Below are positions 54,801-64,000 of a DNA stretch of 64,000 bases, one piece after another (the first letter of the stretch is position 1; each line of letters begins with the position of its first letter). Position numbers and translations under genes: made by a program. The DNA is from Punica granatum (Eukaryota; Streptophyta; Magnoliopsida; Myrtales; Lythraceae): NCBI RefSeq assembly GCF_007655135.1, contig NC_045130.1, positions 29,880,605 through 29,944,604 of the forward strand, given 5' to 3'. The notes beneath the pieces were generated by a model, which had not been told where the DNA came from, searched no databases, and saw only the letters and a list, made by a program, of their open reading frames with translations.

Positions 54801-55481
54801 ATTCAATCATGCTAATATTTAGCTACAAGGACTACCAAAGGAATTAGCAAATGGCCTTTCCCATACACATTTCACCTAACAGTTAGGTTTGCCCGGGAGT
54901 TTTTGTAATAGAAGGCTAACACATGGACGCCCCTAGTGCCCACATGTAGGAGACCACATTAGTTTTCCGTTAGAAAATTTGACGGTCGGACCTAACTATT
55001 TGACGGAATAAGACTTAATATGGAGGTTCTCAAGTATTAGTTCATTAAATATTTATGGACCAAAGTGTCAATTCACTCATTTATTTTTTCAGTTTGGGTT
55101 GTGTTTATGAACTTAATACGGTTATTGATGTTCTCATTAAGTTTAAGTGATTAACTAGTTTGAATAGTTGTGTGATCGAAGAAACACAGTGAGGATATGT
55201 TTGGATTGTTTATTGATAATATTGACACACTATTGCACCATTATGAACAAGGGATGACATAATATAAAATCTATATGTGAGGTTCAATTAATTATTTAAA
55301 TCCTGTTATATACTAAATATAAATACTAATTCTAAAGGTTAGACTGCGTATTAGTCGAAGGTGCAAATAGGATAATATTCTATTTCCCACATTGGTTATC
55401 CTAATTATATTATATATCTGATATTTCTAATAGTTGTATCGGTTTTTCGTTATTCTAAAATCTCTAACCTGTGGGTGCAAG

Positions 55482-56159
55482 TAGGGGTATGCACAGATAC
55501 CGGGTATACTCGGAACCGGTCGGAACCTACCCGTTAGGGTAGGGTTCGGGTAGCTCATATTGAAAATAAGATAGGGTCCGGTTATTAAAATAAGAAACCG
55601 GTGAAAACAGGTTTCGATTATGGATCCGATTAGTGCATAATGTATCCCGAACCGGAACCGGAATCGGTACCCAGACTCGATAATAATTTCCCATAGTTAT
55701 ATTCAGACATATTTCTCCATTTTACTTTATCGTCTTCACCTCTCTCTCTCTCGATGGAAGCCTCGCAATCCTTATCGTCGATAACTTTGGTTCAACGACC
55801 TCGGTGTGTCATCAGTAAGGCCTGATCGTATTACGAATGTTTAGTTTTGTAGATGGATCGATGAGACATATTTTTATTTGTATTAAATGTATTGCGGATT
55901 AATCTAAATCTATATCGACATTTTGTTTTGCGTGATTAGGATTATGGATGAGATATTTTCGGCTTTATTTAGAGAGAGAAAAAAATTTACAGGTTCCAAC
56001 AGGGTACCTGGAACCTGTAGTATAATACAGACTCCGGATATGTTCCGGTTTCAAAACTCAACAGGGTAGGGTTCGGTTCCAAAATTTTGGAAACCCTTCC
56101 TTAAAAGGTAGGGTCTGAGTATCGTGAAAAAAATAGGTACCCAGACTCAAACACCCCTA
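55482..56159. mobile_element. hAT-like non-autonomous element, 678 bp
   Basis: Ends TAGGGGTATGCAC and ACACCCCTA are inverted and flanked by a perfect 8-bp repeat, GGTGCAAG (55474-55481 and 56160-56167). Shares GGTTCCAACA-GG, ACCGGAACCGG and end sequences with 13697-15343, so it belongs to the same family. No transposase. Confidence 0.9.
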
Positions 56160-56169
56160 GGTGCAAGGA

Positions 56170-56900
56170 CCTTTCATCTAGCTTATAAGATTGTTTCCAT
56201 ATCTCTTTTTATTCTCAATTTTTTATTATTTTGTCAAAAGAAAGACTCATGAGCTTACAAAGAGGTAGGAAAAAAAATAAAAAATAAAAAGATACGAGAG
56301 TTTTATTAATGAGAATTAAATCCCGAACTTCTTGATTCTAAGTCGAGGACAATATCACTGCATCAAATCCCGTATCTTTCTTCAATTCTCTATTTTCTAA
56401 AAGCCATACTATGAGACTAATCCTCTCTTTAGTCTTTCCATTTTCTAAGTAGTCCATGAGGGGTTAATTAACCTCAATCTATCTTTATTTGATTATGGAT
56501 GATGGTAAATATTAAAAAAAAAACTATGCTCTTCTATCTCTCCTTAATCATGACATCTTTAGCAAAACACAACAGGATGCAACATTTCACTGTGAAAGGG
56601 AGGGTGAATGCCCTTGGACCATTTATCTGCGTACCTCCAAGGAAGCGGGAAAAGACAGGTCCACTTTATATGAACAGTAAGATTTTATATGGACAAAGAT
56701 TTTACGAAAGATTTTTAAAATTTCATGCATGAGTTTTATATGAACAATAAGATTTTACGAAAAATCACAACTATATCGTATTCATCTATCCACATTATTT
56801 TGAAAATAATGGTTCCTATAGAAATGTGGAAAATAAAATGTACTTCTGGACATCCGCCTCAGGAAATTGATTGTACCCATGGCATGTTAGCTTCCTTTGA
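56170..56900. other. Intergenic DNA downstream of the receptor kinase
   Basis: No gene seen. A tRNA-like minus-strand fragment near 56320-56380 suggests another degraded SINE. The kinase 3' UTR should lie in the right-hand part. Confidence 0.4.
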
Positions 56901-57457
56901 CTATCGACCTTCTATTGTGGTGCAAGTCATTGTGTTTATGGAGAGAGGGCTCTCTCGCTGGCCATGAACTTCATGATCTAACGAGCTCTGGAAGCTTGTG
57001 AGAGAAGGAGGTTTCGGGTTCGGGGGATCTGATTCACCGGAAAGCATCAAAATCACAGACAACATGTTGGGTCGGTCCGTCGCATGGTCCTGAATGCAAA
57101 GAAGGCCAATGTGTATGCATTTCATTACTTCTAGCTTGATGGAAGCAACTGAATCAGTCAATATTGCTTCGTCAAGTAACTCCATTCCTCTCCCTTCCCT
57201 CCAAAGCTCCCATGCCTAAAACAAAGCAAAGCCACTTGCGAAGTAAATAATTGGGAGTGATTAAAACTAAAGGTCTAATTGACTACAAAGAAGGAAGTCC
57301 TTTTTTTTCTTTGGCGATTACGCTGAAGGAAGTGTTCGACATATTTTCTTATGATTCGTCTTTTACCCTTTTCTCGACCGTGATGAGGATTTTGATAATT
57401 TGAGAGATACCTGCAAGCTATTGAAAGTGTAGAAAAAAATTGAAAGATCCAGAACAT

Positions 57458-57458
57458 A

Positions 57459-57493
<35 letters not shown>

Positions 57494-57494
57494 T
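57458..57494. repeat. TA/TG microsatellite in a receptor-kinase intron
   Basis: A run of alternating TA with a few TG steps, within the intron between the last two coding exons. Confidence 0.8.
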
Positions 57495-59822
57495 GTGATA
57501 GTCCTATGTTAACCACGACATGACTTGTTGAAATAAATCGAAAGCGCAAAGATAGCCCTATACTATATTTTCATCCTTAATTTACGATATGTTTGATTTG
57601 AGGCAATTAACAAAACATTGTTACTTACATAAGAAAGGAGATTGAGGATTTTTCCATGGTAGCACAAACTCGTATTCTTCTTGCTGCTTATAATTTCTAA
57701 CATCAGAACCCCAAAGCTGTAGACATCGGATTTCTCAGAAAACATTCCACCCATAACATATTCCGGAGACATATATCCACTGCATTAAATTTGATATGAA
57801 AAGGCTGTTGGTTAGGCTCACATGAAATTCTATAGAATATACAAGTAACCGATTCATATATAGATTTCATGATTAAGTCATTCCCTTTCTTTCACTATAC
57901 AAACCAAAGAGGAAAATAAAGAATCAAATTATTCTTTTCTTTCCTTTCTCTCAAGAAATAATATTCCACACTAAATATTAAGCCATATAAGAGAGTCAAT
58001 ATGGGAAATAATAAGAGCTTACAGTGTTCCTACAACCCTGTGTGTATTCATCAAATCTTGAGTCGCTTGGAAGACTCGTGCCAATCCAAAATCTGAAATC
58101 TTTGGATTCATCTTTCGTCGAGGAGAATATTGCTAGCTTTGAGGTCCCTATGGATGACTCTTAAGCAGGAGTCCCGATGAAGATACAACAACCCTCTAGC
58201 TATGCCATGGATGATATTGAAGCGCTCCCCCCAATTAAGTTCTCCCTTTCTTCTTGAATCTAAATAAGAAAAAAATACCATATATGCACAGATTTTCACC
58301 GAAAAACCAATAGAGTACTATATATTTAGAGCCTGAAAATGACATCCTCTACGATAATCAATTGCCGTCTCTCATATAGATGTTCTTATTGAGCATCAAA
58401 TATTATGTAGCCAAATAATCTCATAATGTAAACTAATTTCATGCACTTGATGACACAAAATGTGCAAAAAGTGTCCCGAGACATTTCTAGTGCTCGAGTA
58501 TTTGTTGTAATAGATTGATGATACAAGTCCAAATGAGCATGTCAGTCTCAAATTAGTTTTTGAATCATATTTCGAAAATATTCAGTGATGATTAAATGCG
58601 ATAGTGAGATACCGAAGATGTACCAAAAAGGAAAGTATCCAAGCTTTTATTCGGCAAGTACTCATAGACTAAGATCTTTTCTTCTCCTTCAACGCAACAA
58701 CCCACGAGCTTGACAAGATTCCGGTGCTGAATCTTCGATATCAGTACGATCTCATTCTTGAATTCTTCTATACCTTGCCCCGAGCTACTTGAAAGCCTCT
58801 TCACTGCAACTTCCTGACCATCTTGTAACCTTCCCTGAAAAAGACTCACGAATCGTTGAATTAAATTTACCAGCCAATGTGTCGTGAGAAAATTTTCTAG
58901 TAACCTGATCTCTTGTACGTGAACAAATTATTATTTTTATGATAAAACAAAAAAAAATCACGTAAAGTTTTCAAAATCAGGAAAATTGATGAAAAGAAAA
59001 TCCTGACCTTATACACGGGGCCAAACCCTCCTTGCCCGAGTTTGTTTATGATGCTGAAGTTGCTTGGGGCAACAAGTATACTTTTGAAATCAATCATTGG
59101 CAACTCGGATGACACATCTTCTTTCTCTTCCTTGCCAATTTTTCCTAGCAGCTCAGCTCTTCGAGTGTCAGCTTTGATGGTTGAGAGTCTCAGCATTTTG
59201 GACATTGGACCCCCCTATATCGAAAAATATATGCCAAATGAGCTTTAGAAATCATTCAAATGCCAGCAATGGATAACACTAGAAAGTTGATGGATTAGTT
59301 CACTCATAAATCTATGAGCCACTTCATCTATTTCGCATTCTCTGAACGTAGAGAAGAGTGGCAAATTTTTAATTTTCTTGAAAAATCAAAGGCTTTAGAA
59401 GATTACACATTTAATGCACTGGTGGCAAAATTTTTCCCTACATCCATTTATTTTTTGAAAAAAAAAAGACACCTCAATTATCAATCTTTGGTACTTTGGC
59501 TAATTTCATCATAAATCTTTTTTCTTATCAGTTATATCCTCAACTTTTTCACATTTTTGCCAATTTTTGATCCTACCCATTGACGTGGACTTTGAAGCCA
59601 ATAAAAGGAAGCCACTTGTCACTCCTTTTCAAAAAATTGATTTAACATTTGTTAAAATAAAATTAGAATTTTGAAAATTAAATAAACCAAAAAAGAAAAG
59701 AAAAGGAAAGGGAAAAAATCAAAAGACGAAAGGGAAAGACGGCCGCTGGTCGGATAGGAAGGGAGGAGATGGGGCATAAGTCGGTGACGACCACCTCTCC
59801 TTAGAGGTCACTAGCGTCCTTA

Positions 59823-60345
59823 GAGCATCCGCAATAATGAGGCCCAATTCAGGGGGACAATTGCCAAATCGGAGGGCTCCACATGATGTCATCTCACCCG
59901 AATTGTTCCTGAGGGAAAATTGTCTCTATTGCGAGGTCTATTTTGCAACCCATTTGTGACCCACGTGTTTTTTTAAAATTTATTTACATAATTAATAAAT
60001 AATTTTTTAATTTTTTATAATTATGTAACTTAAATTTCGAATCAATATATTATTTTATTTTATTTTTGAAAAATTACAAATTTTAGATTCTTTAAAAAAA
60101 TAATTTCAAAATAAAAATGCAAAGAGCCGTCTCTTTGTAGTTTTTCTTTCTAAAGATTATGCAAAGAGCCGTATATAATTTTAAAAATAAATAAAAGGGA
60201 ATTTGGAGTGGCTGGCGTGGTAGGCCACCTGCCACCTAGCGCGCTCCAAATGCCCCCATCCCCTCACAATGGGCGGACACAACTGGCCGGCCAGTTTGCC
60301 TAGTCAGCAGCAACTGGGCTGGATGTCCCCCTGTTGTGGATGCCC
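59823..60345. mobile_element. MITE inside the receptor-kinase intron
   Basis: Lies in the long intron 59215-60684. The ends are imperfect inverted repeats (GAGCATCCGCAATAATGAGG, and on the other strand GGGCATCCACAACAGGGGGA). The centre is AT-rich and non-coding. A short TTA/ATA flank hints at a PIF/Harbinger-like duplication, but it is imperfect. Confidence 0.5.
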
Positions 60346-62485
60346 ATAGATGACGTCAATAGAATTGCACTAAATGAGAGACGATACGCGAAACATGGTG
60401 GTAAGGGGTCACGTGTTTAGCTTAATTGCAGGACAACATTAGTTTTTTTTTTTTTTTTGGGTTATAAAAAGAGGTATATAATAAAATAAAAATCATAATA
60501 GTTAATATAAAAGCATAGATAATCCCACCATGAAAATCTAATATACAACTTCTTAGTTAATAGGCTTGTGCGTAACCTTTTATATATGCTACACCCCATT
60601 TCTCACGGCATGGTTCTTTCTCACCTTGTTATCAGTAAGATAACAAAACGATCATCAAAAAATTCCTTCCCGAGAGAAACTCACCTGATTCTCCCTGTGT
60701 GCTGTGCCACATAGAAAACCACACACGAGGTCAAATGACAAACCTGTTTTATTAGCTCTCGACCTGCATAGAGCATATACACCTGCTCCTAGGACGATAA
60801 TGCCAGAAATGGTTGTGAGGCTGATGATAATTTCCCCATTGACCCTTCGTTCTGATTACTTTTTTCTCCATCCCCTATGATAACAGAGAATATAATGAGT
60901 ATTAAGAAGGAAACTAAAGGGAAAAACGAAAAAGAGACGCGTCGTTTTTGTCACCTCTTTCTGCAGATGCGAGTCGGAGGAACAAATCTTCGCCAGACCC
61001 GTTGAAGCTCTGAACATCGATAAGTTCATCTAACCATATCATACACCCGATGGTGTCCACATAAGCATAAGCTGTGCAAGAACAGTTATTCAAGCACTGC
61101 CTCTGGCAGTTCCCGGCATCCGCATCCGCATAAGGTAAATAAATCGAGTCATCTGGCAACTTCATCTGACTCAGTTTCAAGAAGTAATCAGTCTCCTTCG
61201 CCTCAGTTGACGACGGCGCTCCTGTGTTCCCGTCTTTTTCGCATACTAATTCCTTTTTCCTTCTGCAACCACTGGTCCAGTTTCCTCTTTTCCACTCTCC
61301 TTCTGACTTAGGCTCGAATCCTTTCAGGCATTTGCAGATAGGCGAAACAGATAAGTCGCATATGCCGAAAGGGCCACAGGTTCCGTATATCTCGCAGCGA
61401 TCCGTGGGTGCTTCCCACCCTTTGTACCACTCCCCTTCTTGAGACGCCCTTTTGACCGACTCGAAAGACCCTTCTGATGAAATGAACATGTACATAAAAT
61501 AGGCGTTGATCGTGGGTGAGAAACTAGAAACATTGGCTACCGAAAAAGCAAAATATGTGGTGCCCTGTTGAATGTCTTGTTGGACACTATACCCGCTCAG
61601 GTATCCCTTATCCATGCCAGATATCCCGATATACCTCGATTTGTCCCATTGGCCACTCTCCGGTAAGGCGACGATCCATTCCAAATGAACAGTTGTGGGG
61701 GAATCTCCGAAGTAATTCCGAAGGAATAAATTCCCGGTGAGGGATCGGTATCAGTTTTCCATGATATCAGGTCCCGCTTCTCTCCAGTTTTGACATTAAT
61801 TCCTATCTTCATGTCAGGGAGAAGGGTGTCGGTAGGATGATCGAAGCTCTGCCAGACAATATTTCCCGACTCGACGTCCCTCAGCAAGAAATTCCCGGTA
61901 TCCAGAAGCACTGCGGTGGAGCCGTTTGACTTAACGGACACATTAGTCGACCATACCATATTCTGTGCCCCATCAAGAAGTCTCAGATTTCCATCGGTTC
62001 CTATTGCTAAACTCGCAAGCTGGTCCTTTGAAGGGAGCGGACGATCTCGGTTGGCTACCCAGACAATCTTGGAGGGTGTAAAGTTTTTGTACCACAACCC
62101 GACGTGCTGGTAGCTCGACCCATTTGGTGTGAAGAAGCCCAGCTCAAAGATTTGGCTTGAGGAGATGAGAGTTTGATTCGGGAACAGCGGCTCGGACAAG
62201 GAAATACTATAAACCGCAGCGGACGGAATTAATGATCGGAACAAAATGAAGAGGAGGAAGCTGGAATAATACACTGCATTAATCATTATTGTAGACTATA
62301 AGAAGAGCTCGAAGTGAATCTTCTGTTTTCATTTCAAGCCTGCAATGTACATTACAGATTGAAGAAGTGAACGAAACCGTTGACCGAGCGATAATTGACT
62401 CTAAAATTAAATTTCATAAATATTTTTTTTTGGTAGAAAAACTTCATAAATAATTGATGTCATTTGACAAAGTACCCATGTATAA

Positions 62486-62639
62486 TTAAAAGAGAGTGTA
62501 GCGCAGTGGCGCACGCTCTCGCCTGTTGACATAGCGGTCACAGGTTCGATATCTAGTGGGACTATCGTACCCCTTTATTAATTATTTAGGATTCTCTTTC
62601 ATTATTCTATACCTTTGACCTCTTTTGTAACAGAAAAAA
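62486..62639 (+). mobile_element. tRNA-derived SINE with target-site duplication
   Basis: A 154-bp element with pol III box A TAGCGCAGTGG (62499-62509) and box B GGTTCGATATC (62543-62553), then an A-rich end. Flanked by AAGTACCCATGTATAA (62470-62485) and AAGTACGGATGTATAA (62640-62655), 14 of 16 bases alike. It lies about 200 bp upstream of the receptor-kinase start. Confidence 0.85.
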
Positions 62640-62659
62640 AAGTACGGATGTATAAATAT

Positions 62660-63300
62660 ATATATATGTATATGTATATAAGTATCTTATTTCATAGATA
62701 TTATAAATCTTATTTTTTTAGAAACCAAGATGATCTATACGTATTGAATGAGTGAATTATAATTTGTAAACAAAGCAGAGATCGATTATTGTCAATATTA
62801 AAATTAGAAGAGTAGGTACAAAATTGTCACTTAATCAATTTATCATCTGATAACTGACAACAATATCTTCTTGACATGATTGAGCAAAGACGATGTCAAA
62901 CACGAAAATGTCAAATGTTGTGAGGAAACAATCAGACATTTTAAACTATGTAGCTTGTCGTTTCTTATAAAACAATAATATTAATTATGAATATGAGAGT
63001 TAAAAATTATATTCTATAAGTTAATTAGAATAATAAAATCAAAAGGAAGTAACAAAAGAAAAGGAGAAGGAACCAAAATAGAAAAGCGGGCAAAATTACT
63101 GAATGAGAAAGGGGAAAAATGAAGAAAATAATAGATGGAAAGGGGAAAAAGTGACCAAAATAATAAGTAAAATTAGATGACCAAATACTCAACTTTCAAC
63201 AATATAATACAAATTAAGATGATGCCGAAATTACCAACAACAAGCACACAAGTTCAGGTAATGATAAGAGTAATTGTTGGAAGGAGTAATAACTTAAATG
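62660..63300. other. AT-rich intergenic DNA
   Basis: Upstream of the receptor kinase. A TA-rich microsatellite lies near 62655-62685. I see nothing else. Confidence 0.5.
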
Positions 63301-63309
63301 CTCCAATCC

Positions 63310-63800
63310 CTGAATTGCGAGAGGGATGCCACTTACAATTTAAAAGATGAAAAACTGTTTTATCATTAGTGTATACATGATAATAAATAATTTTGCCATT
63401 GTTAAATTAAAGAAATTAGAAAATTATTAGAAATGGGGTTGTGAGGTTACCTTATGCTAATATCCATCGCGTTTCTACATATTCCTTCTTTTTAATTGAC
63501 CAGGACGAGTCTTCAGTATAAATTACTAACAAATTGCCAACTGCATCATATAATGATTGAATTGTAAGAGCAATCTCACACACAATTTAGAAGATGAAAA
63601 AGTTGATATTGTAGTTTGTTTTATCATTGGTGTATACATGATATTAAATAAATTTTCCATTATTAAATTAAAGAAATTAGAAATAAGAAAGTTATTGAAA
63701 AATGAGGTTGTGAGGTTACCTTATGCTAATATTCATCACGTTAGTCTTCAATATAAATTATTAACAAGTTGCCAACTACATTATATAATACTCTGTATTA
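63310..63800. repeat. Tandem duplication, period about 250 bp
   Basis: Copies about 63310-63556 and 63557-63800 share TTGTGAGGTTACCTTATGCT, GTGTATACATGAT and TTGCCAACT in the same order. Confidence 0.85.
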
Positions 63801-64000
63801 AGTCATCTGCACGACTTGTGCCGAGACTGGCATGTCCGCGAGCTTGTAAGGTGTTCACGTGGACCGTGAGATTAGTCAAGCAAAGCCCAAGCACTCTCAT
63901 TATAAAAAAATACAAATAAATAGAGAAAATGTATGTTACCCCCACCACCTTCCTTCTCCAATTTGTAATATTGATAGTTAAGAATCTTAAGATATTTCCG

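Larger units (their letters stand above)
56901..62286 (-). pseudogene. G-type lectin S-receptor-like Ser/Thr kinase, two frameshifts
   Basis: Plasma-membrane receptor kinase of the S-domain family; ligand unknown. Exons: 62286-60955, 60851-60685, 59214-59008, 58834-58624, 58259-58023, 57779-57629, 57215-56901. Order: signal peptide (MINAVYYSS...), G-type lectin (WVANRDRPL; LLDTGNFLLRD; WQSFDHPTDTLLPDMKIG), S-locus glycoprotein/EGF region (CEIYGTCGPFGICD), PAN with CQRQCLNNCSC, TM helix (EIIISLTTISGIIVLGAG), then kinase: glycine loop [11 protein letters not shown], lysine in [27 protein letters not shown] and a C-tail ending EGR. Reading breaks by one missing base near 61655-61662 (before SGQWDK) and again near 58112-58116 (just before MNPKISDFG). 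With both bases counted, lengths fit 873 codons, near the family's 800-850. Either a recent pseudogene or two indel errors in the assembly. Confidence 0.9.

Noticed and set aside
62491..62560. tRNA gene
   Set aside because: Boxes A and B are present, but no pairing acceptor stem was seen. The A-rich end and target duplication mark a SINE.

Overview
The window reads as nuclear DNA of a flowering plant, probably a eudicot. It is AT-rich, its genes are split by GT-AG introns, and it is crowded with plant-type transposable elements. I cannot name the species. Only one gene looks intact: an AGD5/NEVERSHED-type ARF-GAP on the minus strand (40306-44826), whose 12 hand-placed exons keep frame and give 485 codons. 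A second recognisable gene, a G-type lectin S-receptor-like kinase (minus strand, 56901-62286), has all its domains but carries two single-base frameshifts. A third is a decayed plastid chaperonin-60 beta pseudogene (plus strand, 52600-53148).

Layout. From 1 to about 37060 no intact gene is seen. This stretch is built from about three tandem copies of a roughly 15-kb segment (copies begin near 1, 15530 and 30720). Each copy repeats the same modules in the same order: a block near its start, a 0.7-kb long inverted repeat, a block that lies 3' of the ARF-GAP gene, and an AT-rich block. The copies differ by insertions. Copy 1 carries a 1.8-kb foldback element, a GC-richer 6-kb unclassified insertion and a 1.65-kb hAT-like element. 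Copy 2 carries a TRIM-like relic and a 4.4-kb block with its own internal duplications and a gypsy retroelement relic. Copy 3 carries two Helitron-like elements. Copy 1 also holds a decayed duplicate of the last ARF-GAP exon, so the array and the ARF-GAP 3' flank share ancestry.

From 38100 to 40040, just downstream of the ARF-GAP gene, two LTR copies lie head to head as a hairpin with arms of about 535 bp, next to a poly-A-ended retroposon. From 45300 to 56900 the DNA is intergenic, with MITEs, hAT-like elements, two runs of more than 50 C and the chaperonin pseudogene. Beyond the receptor kinase lie a tRNA-derived SINE with a target-site duplication and a local tandem duplication.

No metabolic cluster, operon or defence island is present. 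The two main genes act independently: membrane-traffic ARF GTPase activation and cell-surface recognition. I found no convincing new biological system. The most interesting items are the segmental array with its ARF-GAP exon copy, the in-gene exon duplication, and several long hairpin or foldback structures that could feed small-RNA pathways. All alignments were made by eye.
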